Source of the DNA: Solea solea
Lineage: Eukaryota; Chordata; Actinopteri; Pleuronectiformes; Soleidae
Length of the DNA stretch: 64,000 nucleotides
Reading direction: 5' to 3'
Assembly (NCBI RefSeq): GCF_958295425.1
Contig: NC_081147.1
Span: 4,981,290-5,045,289 of the forward strand
Shown: piece after piece, positions 24,301-34,950 of the stretch
Layout: each line of letters opens with the position of its first letter
How positions within the stretch are numbered: the first letter of the stretch is position 1
Notes under the pieces: model-generated
What the model saw: only the letters and a program-made list of their open reading frames with translations
The model's database searches: none
What the model was told of the DNA's origin: nothing
Position numbers and translations under genes: made by a program

Positions 24301-27082
24301 ATTGAGTTGCCATAGTAATCATGACAGGAGCATAAGAGGAAGTCAGGTAATGCAGTATAATAAGTGGCCATTGGGAGGCATGTGTTTCCCATGTTAAGCT
24401 GATAATCAACAGTTACTTTTATCCATGACTCTTCCAGAACCTTAATTACAGCTAATGTTGTAACCATGACAACGTAAGGTCCCCCTAACCTTAACGTTGT
24501 TCTCATTACAGAAAGCACCATTAGTCTTTGCGCCTCAACCTCACCAAACCCTGACTTCTTCACAGTGTAAACCCCATGTAAATATAGGCTTCTATTATGG
24601 TCTGGTACACATGCCATTTGCATGATTGTGAGGGTCGTTTTAGAGGGCAATGAATGGCTCGGAGGGCTTGGTGTTTAAGACTGCATGTCATTTCTCTTGG
24701 CTTTCATATGTTATTACACGTGTCTTTGCTTGAGGATAATTCCAGCAGAGGACAGTAGCAGTGATTAGCCGGTAAAGGAAAGAGCAAAGACAAGAGGACG
24801 CAATGCTACATTATGGATGCCAACTGCCAAATAAAAAGAAACATAATCTTACCTCGCTCTATTGAGACAGAAATCGAAACGAATATGAACATGATTGTAA
24901 AAAAAATTGCTGTCCTGGGATTAGAATTAAACTCCCTGCACTGTATAGCATGGTTCAGTTCCCCCACTATTGTCATTGCATTGCAGTCCAGCCATGCAAG
25001 CCACAGCTGACAGGCGGGAAGACATACCATCAAGACTTTATCCGGGCTAAATGCATACAACCTTATTGAACCGCCATGGTTATTGCTGGGCATCAGTGAC
25101 AACTATCTGTACCAGTTCTGTCCCCTTTATTTAATCCACTCTGTCTATAATGTCTCCCGTGCTATTAAAGTGCCTGCCCCAGCGGTGATCTCATCACTGT
25201 AGACTAATAGTGTAATCTTCCACAGCAGGGTCTAATATCAAGGAGAGAACAGTTACATTCATGTAAAATCCATTATTGGTCGCCTCATTTGTCACTGACC
25301 AACAAGATTGGACAAATCACTGCAGTGGTGCAAATTATATCAACTAACCATGGGTTAACGAATTATGGGCTGAATATAGTTGGAGGCATCCCATTATGTA
25401 CTACACATGAGTGGAAGGGAGGCAGAGCAGCTCCTGTAGCCTTTTCCCATTACTAAAGCTGCCAAGCTGCTGAGACTATTATTCATGCAGTAAAGCGGTA
25501 AAGCATGCAACCAGAAAAAAGAGAGGTATTCAGAGCATTTTTTTTGTTTAATAAACTGTTTATCACCTTGGAACTGGAACCCTGAGAGACTATAAATGTC
25601 ATTTATGATAAAAAATTGATATTAAGTTTGAGAAGGGTCAGCTGTAGCGTTATTTTATTAGCAATGGGTTGGGTTAAAGGGTTGGATATATCTTGAGTAA
25701 TTATACTTTCAATGCAGTGACTTGTAAGAAAAAGTAATAAAAAATCCATTTTACAAAGTAAATGCATTGGCTACATCGTATAACTAAATTAGGTAGGATA
25801 TGTTAATATTCTGTTTTTCAAATGTACATATATGAATTTGATTTCCATTTCCTGATAGCAGCTTTTTGGTATAGTATTTTCACGTCAATTTTGAATGGAT
25901 TCTAGTGTATGCAATTGTGACAAATGTCAAAAATGTTAAAGAAAAAGGTTGAAATAAAGTCATTGAGGCAGTTGGTGTATTGCCTGTATTGTGAGAGACC
26001 CAAATGCACACAACAATAGCACAGACATTATCTTGTGGCACAGATAACGCCATGTGATGACCTTGCTTGAAATGTACATAACAAAAGGCTATGAAAACCG
26101 AAGTTTTCATTTTAAATCACTATACACTGATACATATGGGTTATTCATGTTATTCATGCCAATAAACAGTGCTATATAATATACACTGCCCCTAATAAAC
26201 AAATAAATTGCACAAAAGCACAAAACATTCCCTTAATGCACATACACATATTATTGACTATCATAAAAAAGAGTCACGTGTGATTTCAACTGATACCTTC
26301 TTGCTTTGTCTCTCTCTTTCTTTGTGTTTCATGCTGATCCTCGTCAACTCAACTTCCACCCTGCTCCATCCTGTATGTCCCTCTCATCCCTTCATCCTCC
26401 ACTCTGCTTAGATGTGGTTGCCATGGAAACATTGGCCTACTCTGCTGGAGTGGTACTCGTGCTAAATGGCTAGAATTGGAGGTAAAATGTACGTGTGTGA
26501 GTGTGAGTGAGTGAGTGTGTGATCAAGAGAATGGTCAAATCCACATGGTTGCTATTATTACTGCAGACGATCTGCTGCACTATGAGAACTTGAATTACAC
26601 TGTAGAACAAAGAAGGCATACCATTGGTCTAGAACATAGACTGTTCTTTTACATCCAAATACAGTTTCCTTGCTTTTCCGCCTGCTCTCTTTAGCTTTTT
26701 AAATCTTTTCCTATCCCCCTCCTTCAGCTCTATTGGATAATAACATTAACATCACCTCTGCAATGTGCTGACATGTTCCTACACCATGCTGAGAGCTAAC
26801 TATAGCAATGCCCCTCTCTCCTGGTGTGAGATGATAATGACGATAAATCCAGGAATATATAGAAATACATTTCCCCTTATGGTGAACTCCTTCACAATTT
26901 AAAGGTTCTGTAGTCTAACACAGTAGGAAATGAAGACATATTTAACCAGCCAACGTGGCAGGAAGTTCGAAAATACAAACAAAAACAAATGCAACGCGAG
27001 AAATGTGCTGCAAAAGAAAGTAGAAAGAAACAAAACACATGCATCAACAGAAACACCCTGCAAAAACACAACAACGCAAAAC
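24301..27082. other. Unique sequence with scattered RFX-like motifs
   Basis: A 147-codon open frame on the minus strand at 24650-24207 has no recognisable domain and is probably chance or an old repeat. The block at 25110-25260 is a candidate conserved element. GTGA/GAGT repeats lie near 26500. From about 26940 the DNA becomes A/C-rich and grades into the minisatellite. Confidence 0.4.
26417..26430. promoter_or_regulatory. RFX X-box-like motif
   Basis: GTTGCCATGGAAAC differs by one base from the palindromic X-box GTTGCCATGGCAAC bound by RFX proteins. A second, weaker form (minus strand GTTGTCATGGTTAC) lies at 24453-24466, and a half-match GTTGCCATGGAG is at 45963. These are sequence matches only; function is unproven. 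Confidence 0.35.
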
Positions 27083-27563
27083 CGAAAACACACACAAATC
27101 CCAAAACACACGCAAATCCCAAAACACACACAGGACAGAAAACACACACAAATCCCAAAGTGCATGCAGGACAGAAAACACACACAGGAAAGAAAACACA
27201 CACAAATCCCAAAACACACACAGGACATAAAACACACACAAATCCCAAAGTGCATGTAGGACAGAAAACACACACAAATCCCAAAACACACACGGGACAG
27301 AAAACACACACAAATCCCAAAGCACACGAAGGACAGAAAACACACACAAATCCCAAAACACACGCAGGAAAGAAAACACACACAACTCCCAAAGCACACG
27401 CAGGACAGAAAACACACACAAATCCCAAAGCACACGCAGGACAGAAAACACACACAAATCCCAAAACACACACAGGAAAGAAAACACACACAACTCCCAA
27501 AGCACACACAGGACAGAAAACACACACAAATCCCAAAATGCATGCAGGACAGAAAACAAACCC
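27083..27563. repeat. Hierarchical minisatellite, 18/36/108-bp units
   Basis: The 18-bp phrases AAATCCCAAAACACACAC and AGGACAGAAAACACACAC alternate to make a 36-bp unit. AAATCCC or AACTCCC begins at 27096, 27114, 27150, 27204 and then exactly every 36 bp to 27528. From 27348 a three-unit, 108-bp block (AAATCCC-A type, AACTCCC type, AAATCCC-G type) is present twice, at 27348 and 27456. Because 36 is a multiple of three and stops are absent, frames on both strands stay open for up to 263 codons. They encode a 12-residue repeat (KTHTNPKTHTGQ on plus; Cys/Val/Phe-rich on minus). I regard these as non-coding. Confidence 0.9.
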
Positions 27564-28129
27564 AAATTTCACATTTGTGAATATGCAGCTCGTTTCACCT
27601 CCTGCATGTGTTTTGGGTCGTTGCAGTGCGTTCGGCCACAGTAGACCTCCCTTTTCAAACCCATGAAACAAGGACTTGCGCAAAACAATTATTCAAAACA
27701 AAGATGGGAAATGTAAGTGGGTTTTTTTTGCAACTGAAGCTGAGCAAATGTGAGGAATTTCAAAATACGGGCTAGGAAGGAACAATAACCAAACAACCTT
27801 AGGACAAAGAAACACAGGATGGTATAAAAAAAACAAAACAAATCACAGTATTTATTGCCCTTAAAAAATCATGAATAAATAAAAACTATTTCAAACTCAT
27901 CTAGAAATTTGGGCCCAATAAAATAAGTACACTAATTAAAGCACTGCTTAATGAATTCAATTGATACTTTTAGTCTTACTAGTGTGAACCACTCACAACT
28001 GTCAAAATTCTGCAACAGCTACACAAAAGTGGATACCCTGAAAAAAGAATCAGGACAAATAACGAGACAACAAAAGTGTTGCAGCCGTGATAAAAACTGA
28101 GACTGTACATCATTAACAGTCAACTCCGA
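27564..28129. other. Unique sequence right of the minisatellite
   Basis: The first 100 bp, including GTTTTGGGTCGTTGCAGTGC, may be the remaining edge of a repeat that contained the minisatellite. The rest is AT-rich and unrecognised. Confidence 0.45.
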
Positions 28130-28676
28130 CTCTTCTGCTCATGATAGCGCAGTCAGCCCTTTGTAAGATCAACTAAACAGTGAACTCTGCTTTCTAGAAA
28201 CAACAGAGTGAACAAAACATTGCAAGGATAACATTTCTAAATAAGAACATTTTCTCTTCACTTCATACCCACTTGCCTGATTAAAATCGCACGTCAGCCA
28301 ATTAAAGTTGGCCTTCCTCAGGTCAATAGCACAGGCAGCTTGAGCTCTGTCTCTAAAAGTGGAATGATAAGAACATTAAGAACTACAAGAGAGGAGGACC
28401 AACTTAATATAAATCCAGAGTCCATTGACTCAAATCATTTCTGGGACAAAATGGCAGGTTACTACCCTTAAGACTATAAAACCTCTGAGGAGGAGCTACT
28501 GGCTGGAATCCAGGCCCCTAAAACCAATGAGGTCAGTGGTGATGGTTATATTTCAAATAAAACATTAAAAATTAACAACCATAAGTTCATTGCTTCATCA
28601 AACTCTTTCAAACTGGCTCTGTGCCCTGAACATTTTCCGAATATGAGGAGCAAAAACTTTAAAGCTACAGTGCCTA

Positions 28677-28680
<4 letters not shown>
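28130..28680 (+). pseudogene. Possible L1-like LINE relic
   Basis: Around 28485-28655 the translation gives EEELLAGIQAPKTNEVSGDG and a FKLALCPEHFPNMRSKN-like stretch. This faintly recalls the EEL..AI..MK..KAPG.DG and LP..MR.A region that precedes the RT palm in L1-type LINEs. Stops and spacing errors are present. The match is weak and could be chance. Confidence 0.25.

Positions 28681-28711
<31 letters not shown>
28681..28711. repeat. (TA)15 microsatellite
   Basis: Uninterrupted TA dinucleotides over 31 bp, preceded by AAAGCTACAGTGCCTAACTT, a phrase resembling the head of another fish miniature element. Confidence 0.9.
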
Positions 28712-28715
<4 letters not shown>

Positions 28716-29109
28716 CTCCCTCTGGACAGAACACACTTTTAACATGCATTGAAATTCTATTTATGTAGCCTAACTTCACCATAGGACACATGAATTAAAC
28801 TGTGTGAAATGTCCGGAGCAAGGTCACACTGGAGTTACACCACAAAATCCAACTACAGATCATATCACACCCCATTAATAAATATGCCATCCATAACAAG
28901 AACAACGTTTTCTCTTGTTTTTAAAGGAGTAACAGCAAAGACTACAACATTAATGTCCCTTGCCATCGTAAAATCGTAGTCTAAGCTATTTCAGCTCTAG
29001 GAGTTCATCAAAGGATTTGACTCAAGAGGTCAGACTGCATCTCAATGTCACTTCAGATTGAGTATGAGTTTGGAAAGAGTGTAGTCACCTCCCACTTTCA
29101 AGAAGCCAG

Positions 29110-29190
29110 AACAATGGGCTTAGATGATAATGCCTCTATACAATCCGATAGACCTCCAACCAATCAGACCAATGTTCTCTATTACATTAA
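29110..29190 (+). repeat. Fragment 1 of dispersed family shared with 33.2 kb
   Basis: GATAGACCTCCAACCAATCA with its flanks matches GATAGACCTACAACCAATCA at 33299 and the preceding A/T-rich bases. This is the left part of the family. The right part continues 700 bp away at 29890. Confidence 0.55.
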
Positions 29191-29889
29191 TTTCTGGGAG
29201 CGATTGCGATCTAGTATGGGTCAAACTGACCCATTTTAAAGTATGAAGGTCAAATAAAAATTGTTAAAACTATTTTTTTTTCAGTATGAAACTCCTTCTG
29301 CTTGCCTTAATTGGTGTAATCAGCATATGCAATAAAAAAAAAAAAAAAAAAATTGCCTTCACAGACAGCACAGCCCTATAGTCTTACTGCTCCAAAAAGG
29401 GAAACAAATGTTGTGCTCATGAGCACAAAAAAGCTGAAATCAGCACGAAAGGAGCAGAAACCAAACATGATTCGAGATTACGATGCCACCAAAGCAAATG
29501 ATCATCTTTTATAACATGATCGATGTATCGATGTATGTTATTTTATTCATTTCTGATTGAAAACAGCACATGTATGTACATTTTTTAAATGTTATGTAAA
29601 ATGTTTGTATTTTTTATGTGGGTAAACAAATTTGAACACATATTTTTTTATGAAAAAGCAAGTAAATTATTATTATAATTGTAGCATGGTCTGTCAGAGG
29701 TGAAGAACACCATTGCAGTAAATAATGATATCATTGTTGGGAATGGAGTTAGTAATCAGATATGAATGAGTGTTTATTGGGATTTTTTTTTGTTTCTTTT
29801 CTACAACTTTTGGAAAAAACATGCACTGGGTCACATGACCCACAAACATCATTGCTGTTCCTGACAAACGAAGATAACAGAAGGGTTAA

Positions 29890-29960
29890 ATACAAAGGTT
29901 GCCAGATGTCGCATCTCTGTCGCCATCATGTCAAGCCTGCCTCTATTGTGTCAGGGGTTT
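29890..29960 (+). repeat. Fragment 2 of dispersed family shared with 33.2 kb
   Basis: GCCAGATGTCGCATCTCTGT and CATCATGTCAAGCCTGCCTC align with GCTAGATGTCACTTCTCCTT and CATCCTGTTAAGCCCGCCTA at 33414-33455. In the 33-kb copy these words follow the fragment 1 words by only about 100 bp. Confidence 0.55.
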
Positions 29961-30304
29961 GTGATTGTTTTTTTTTGATTCTGAAGCCAAAAACTGCGTC
30001 TTTCCCGACTTCCCCACAACACTGGTCTATAAAAGCAGGTATTTTTTTCTCCACACACCTCCTGATTGTATTATCTAGTGATCAAATGTGACCCAATTGG
30101 TATTATTTAAAAAAAAAAAGTGCCAGAACATAAACTATACATACCAGAAAGTGGCCAGTTGAGCTAGTCTTCCATAGGAACAGGTGATTATAATAAATAC
30201 ATGATGAAATTAACAAATCAATGATAATACAGCAAAATATACACATATGTTAAATTTAATAATAAGTGACAAGACAATAATAAGGACATAGAAATAATTA
30301 TAGG

Positions 30305-30690
30305 ATCAATAGTATGATGAGTGGGTTAGGACCGAAGAGCAAGCAGGTGACGAGGCGTATAGCAGTTTTGATGGTTTATTAACAAACGTTGAACAAGAGA
30401 ACAGTGCAACAGGATGTGGTGATGGGATGGCGATCGGCTCCAGGCGGTGGAGAGGATAAGTTTCAGAGGCAGCATGCAAACGGGGTTAGGTCTGAGTAAG
30501 AGAAGACTCGGGAGTAGTAGGAGGACCGTGATGTTACCACTTGGTAGACTGTAACCATCTGACGACAAGCGACTGCAGACCCAGAGCATAAGAAGACTCT
30601 GCTGTGCTGATGAGGACACTGAGAGCAGGTGTGCTCCCGATGCAGGAGGAAATGCAGGCGGAGACAAGGCGGAGCATGACAAATAGACTG
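30305..30690. repeat. Possible long dispersed repeat
   Basis: GC-richer segment beginning near a TTTGATGGTTTATTAACAAA phrase and ending AGGCGGAGCATGACA. This recalls fish repeats that open with a TTTATT..ACAAA motif and contain GCAGGTG words, like those at 31.9 and 34.4 kb. Open frames on the minus strand have no domain. Class not assigned. Confidence 0.35.
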
Positions 30691-30989
30691 TCTTTCATCA
30701 GCTGAAAGAACAGAGCTCATAAACTGAAGAGCATGTGTAGAGTCTAATACAAATCACGTTTGGAGATAAATTATAACAAAGAAAGCAAGGGAGGAACATA
30801 TGTGTTTATCAGGGTTCCCACAACTAGGTTAACTTTCACAGAGAATCATTTTTGTGTGGACGCTCCCTGAGCTGACGGAGCAGAAAATCTTATCAGACCA
30901 AAAAATGTTTGAATTTCTCCATAATTTCTTACGCTGACATCTTATTGTTCTGTATATTCAGTGTTGTATTGTTGTTACAACCAATGATG

Positions 30990-31256
30990 AGCCCCTTTTC
31001 CACCAATATATCCACAATATTTTATTACCACAAACCTTTTTATTTTATTTTATTTTATTTTATTTTATTTTATTTTATTTTATTTTATTTTATTTTATTT
31101 TATTTTATTTTATTTTATTTTATTTTATTTTATTTTATTTTATTTTATTTTATTTTATTTTATTTTATTTTATTCTAATTTCTTAACTGAGCTGTTGTGA
31201 ATGTGTGTTTCCCCCCTGGGGGAGGAATAAAGTCATTCAATCAATTCAATCAATTA
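30990..31256 (+). mobile_element. LINE 3' end carrying the TTTTA tract
   Basis: After the TTTTA tract come GCTGTTGTGAATGTGTGTTT, CCCCCCTGGGGGAGGAATAA and AGTCATTCAATCAATTCAATC. The GTGAATGTGTTTCCCC..GGG..AATAAAG word plus a short ATTCAATCA tail is the 3' end of fish LINEs of the L2-like group. No coding part is attached. Confidence 0.55.
31037..31174. repeat. (TTTTA)n microsatellite, about 27 copies
   Basis: A nearly perfect 138-bp pentanucleotide run. The LFYFI-type translation across it is an artefact. Confidence 0.95.
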
Positions 31257-31859
31257 TTCAACTGAGTGTGTGTGTGTGTGTGAAGCCTCCTCTGATTGCA
31301 GACAGACCATGATGCGATTTATTTCCCCTCATCCTTATAATTTATGAGTTTCTTCGGGTCACACTTGATTTGAATGGGACAGTGCGTCATCCAAATTATT
31401 TGCACTTTTTGTCCCGTCTGGTTTGCAAAGACCTTGAGAAAAATGCGTGTTTTCGCGTCAGTGTCTCTAAAAATCTCTAATTACACCAGAAAAAGTCGGC
31501 AGATTTGTCGCTAGTGGCAATAAAGCGTAAAGTTAAAACCAGAATTGATGCAAACAAGTTTTGCTTATACAGGTGGAAACAGGAGCAAACTAATAGGAGC
31601 AAACTTAACAAATGCACAGCTTAGCTCAAAGCACGTTGATTAGGCGAACAAACATTTTTGTTTTTGCTTTTAGTCAGTTAAAAGATTAGCTATCTGTTTA
31701 TGAATACTGTCTGAAATTGTTCCTATATTATAAAACTGTTATTCTGGAAACAGATAAATATGTCATCAATGTATTGTACATACATTTATTACTTTAATTA
31801 CAGGTAAAGAAAAAGGGGGTAAGACTAGATTGTATGTGTCACTGTGTGCAAAATGAAGG
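31257..31859. other. Unrecognised sequence with short TG tract
   Basis: A TG tract at 31265-31282 and unique sequence. Nothing recognised. Confidence 0.5.
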
Positions 31860-32410
31860 ACCCTGTTAGGAAGCCAACTACACTGCTTCGAGACAGGAGA
31901 CACGACGAATGATTCAAGAGTGTTTATTTCTCTCTTGAGATGGCAGGCAAAAACAAAATCTCTTCTTAACAGAAGGAAAAAAACTAAATCTCTTCTTAAC
32001 AGAAGGAAGAACTAAACTAGACTGTACTAGGAGAAAAAACAAAATCACTTCTTAACAGAAGGAGAACAAACAAGACTTGACACTTGCGCTAAGGCGACAC
32101 AAACTTGGGCTGTGAACTCTAGGAGCATAAACATCACACTAGCGAAAGGTAAAGGAACTGGGGACAATATATAAGGGAGAGGGAATCAAGGGCAGGTGCA
32201 AGTGATCACTTAAGGATCACCAGGTGAAGTGCATGAGGGAATTAGGGGAGATGTGTCAAAACGACTGAGGAAACTCCGAGACAGGAAGACATGACATTTA
32301 CCAAAATAAAAGGGGAAGTGAAAATCAAAGTGACAAGAACTTAACGTGACTTTAAACCTAAACTAGCACAATAACTAAACTAAGCAGAACAAAAACACTA
32401 ACAAAATGCA
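31860..32410. repeat. Long dispersed repeat with internal 21-bp repeats
   Basis: AATCTCTTCTTAACAGAAGG occurs at 31957 and 31987, and as AATCACTTCTTAACAGAAGG at 32043. Around it are GTGTTTATTTCTC, AGGTGCAAGTGATCACTTAA, GGATCACCAGGTGAAGTGC and an A-rich end, the layout of a common type of long non-coding fish repeat. The phrases GAGACAGGAGACACGAC (31890) and GAGACAGGAAGACATGAC (32279) may mark related ends. Class not assigned. Confidence 0.45.
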
Positions 32411-33214
32411 GGTTGAATACGTTATGCATATGCCGCCTAATGACTGCGTGAAGGCATTTCTGGATTGTGGCTGTTGGTATCAACACAAGCTGTCAAACAG
32501 TAGAAAGCTGTACTTAAAACAGCTTTGAAATAAAAGATTTCACTGACAGCAGCTGTAAATGTTTGTCAGTGCTGCACCGCAGAGGTAAACGATCACAAAC
32601 CAAAAAAAGAGTTTTATGTTCAATTGCATAGATCTTAAACTGTGCCTCCTCCTACAATATACATTGTGTTTTCCTGCATTCATTCATTTTAAAACAGATA
32701 TACAGTGTAGGATGTGTTTTTCCCCCTCACACCACGTCTGTCACTCAGATGGCTTATAAATATTTTCTGTGTTTTGTATTCTATTAGGACCCCTATTATC
32801 CGTACAGCTATAACGACATGAATAACATAGCTGCTCCTGGTCTCTCTCCCACTGTGTTTGCTGCTCCATGCTGGCGTCTGCCGCACCGGCAACACAGCGT
32901 GAGAAGTGTTGTGTAGAATGACTTTATCGAGGTTTGACAGGCAAATATTTCCCCCCCACAGCAATGCTCCAATACTCGCGAGGCGAGCCCGAATCTTTAA
33001 AAACGGGAAGAAAATCTCGTGGATAATAATCAACTGAGTCAGCAAGGTTTGGTTCAAGCACACATCTGTCTCTGAGCGCCCACATGAAAACACTTGGCTG
33101 ATGCAAGAAATGAAAAAAGTAAAAACGGAGGATCATAGGGAGGGGATAGAATACAAATGTGCACTTTAAAAAGATAATTACATGAAATAATCTTCAACCC
33201 CTATTACTCTGTTT
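32411..33214. other. Unique sequence
   Basis: Mixed composition, some CpG-bearing patches at 32870-33090, no splice-flanked coding stretch and no repeat recognised. Confidence 0.45.
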
Positions 33215-33565
33215 TCATATAAAGATGCATTCATTCAGGTCCCACTTCCATGAGACGTGACCAGTGGACGGAGATGAAAATGCATCTGTGCACAATTAGA
33301 TAGACCTACAACCAATCAGACCAATCCGGATGACAGATGCAGAGCGATGGAAAACGTGTCCAGCGACTCAAATTGAATCACTGATCTTTGGTGGCCGCCA
33401 TGCATACAAAAGCTGCTAGATGTCACTTCTCCTTTGTCATCCTGTTAAGCCCGCCTATATAGCGCGCTACGGGAAAAGACCCCAAAATGTTGTCCTTGTC
33501 AGATTCTGCAGGACGGAACCACCTTGTCAGCTGGCCTAGTTCACCCCATCCAGGCTTTTACTTGC
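33215..33565 (+). repeat. Dispersed family, fuller copy
   Basis: This copy contains TTAGATAGACCTACAACCAA, TGATCTTTGGTGGCCGCCAT, GCTAGATGTCACTTCTCCTT and AGATTCTGCAGGACGGAACC in order. These words recall a known kind of fish repeat and match the two fragments at 29110 and 29890. No open frame or clear terminal repeats, so the transposon class is open. Confidence 0.55.
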
Positions 33566-34381
33566 AGAGGGCTGTGTTTTCATCTGGGGGCGGGGAGACA
33601 GGCTTTGTAGTTATCCACATTCACTGAATTCTGAATTCTTATCTCCCACATGAAAAACTCCCAGTCCTTATTTTTCTGAAACTAAGCAAACCAACTGCAA
33701 AGGAGAGACTCAGCTTCCTGTTTGCATCAGCATTTGCAGAAAAAAGGTCAAGCGATATGCGTACAGTGTTCATATGGATGCAGGTGAAATCTGATACAGA
33801 GGTGAAGCGCTCAGCTAGACGTAGATATTATTAACTCAGTGGTTTGCATGTAGCCTAAGTATCAAGCTGCAGCTGTGGCTGCCTAATCTACCTGTTCTTA
33901 GCAAGACAGTTGGACAGCAAAGAGAAACACTGAATGAATACAAAACATCACAATAAAATACCCTGCATTAAAAGTTTAGATTATTAAAAAAAAAAAAAAA
34001 ATAGTAATTCATTTGGAATAATCTTTTTTTTTAATATGTAGCACAATAACATTTAAATGTTTTAATATATATATACATACAAAACCAACACCTTCCTCCC
34101 CTTCTTGTTCAGATTTGTAGTACATTAATCCCCCTATTATATGTAGGAAATAAATAAAAAATAAACATCATGGCAAATTCGGCTGTGTCTGACATCGTTA
34201 AAAAAGAGAGCAGAGGATTAAAAGATGAACAAAGTTTAGATATGTGGGCACAGGGCACAATATTCAACAAATAATATTAATATTTAAATGATTGGAGACA
34301 AGGTAATCAAGGTCATTTATTATTACATTAACCGATGCATATAAAGCTGTATTCTGTGCATATATGTTTTTTCGAGTGTTT
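33566..34381. other. Unrecognised sequence with A and T runs
   Basis: Unique sequence with A14 near 33988 and a T-run near 34026. Nothing identified. Confidence 0.5.
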
Positions 34382-34640
34382 TTATTTATTGAAGTGTGAA
34401 AAAGAAGAAGACTCAAGTGCAGGACAACACACCGACAGGGTTTAGGCAAAAAATCCATATTTAGTGAATCAATAAAACGCTGTGTTTGAAATCACAAACA
34501 CAAAGTCCTTTACGTGAGGCAAGCAAAACACTGGAGGGCAACGACTTAACACTTGCAACAGAAGTTAAAGGTAAAATGGCTGCAAAGTCCTGCAGGATAA
34601 AGAAAAGTCAGTGTGGCTAAGAGTTGAGCGAGAGAACACA
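34382..34640. repeat. Possible dispersed repeat
   Basis: Phrases such as ACTCAAGTGCAGGACAACAC, AAGTCCTTTACGTGAGGCAA and GAACACAGGTGAAGGTAATC resemble the long fish repeats seen at 31.9 kb in style but not by exact alignment. Boundaries are unclear. Confidence 0.3.
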
Positions 34641-34689
34641 GGTGAAGGTAATCAACCAAGAGGCTGCATTCACTATAGCCGTGTCTCAT

Positions 34690-34950
34690 TCCAGGGCGTG
34701 GATCCTGTCAAGTGTGGATTCATCATCAAAAAGCATCATAGCGCCCGCATTGAGACACAGCTACTGCATGGTGGTGCAAGTGACCCAATTCTTTTCCTCC
34801 CATGTGGTACAAATCAGATATGACCAAAGACAGTGTAACCGGCTAAGCACGTGGATTCAGATATCATCTGATTGGATTCAGACCTCATTCGTACGTGGAA
34901 ATAAATCAGATACAAATCATCTGCATCTGTCATCTAAAGGGACAAATCAG
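34690..34950. repeat. Probable MITE with CAAATCAGAT words
   Basis: Repeated ACAAATCAGAT, GATTCAGATATCATCTGATT and CGTACGTGGAAATAAATCAG phrases match a remembered fish miniature element rich in AAATCGGAT/ATCCGATTT words. The many near-palindromic ATCTGATT pieces fit. Termini not resolved. Confidence 0.45.

Larger units (their letters stand above)
28712..30304. other. Unique sequence with split repeat fragments
   Basis: Mostly AT-rich unique sequence with an A18 run near 29336. The only repeats that I see are two fragments of one dispersed family at 29110-29190 and 29890-29960, listed separately. Confidence 0.45.

Noticed and set aside
24207..24650. 147-codon minus-strand open frame
   Set aside because: No recognisable domain, no coding-like composition and AT-rich non-conserved-looking DNA; likely chance or an old repeat.
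26990..27563. CRISPR-like array from regular repeat spacing
   Set aside because: The units are contiguous tandem repeats without unique spacers and the DNA is eukaryotic.
26892..27683. Open frames of 263, 225 and 214 codons on both strands
   Set aside because: They are produced by the stop-free 36-bp tandem repeat; all frames share the periodicity and none has a domain, promoter or splice context.
30909..31178. Frame encoding a hydrophobic LFYFI-type repeat, like a membrane protein
   Set aside because: Translation of the TTTTA microsatellite.
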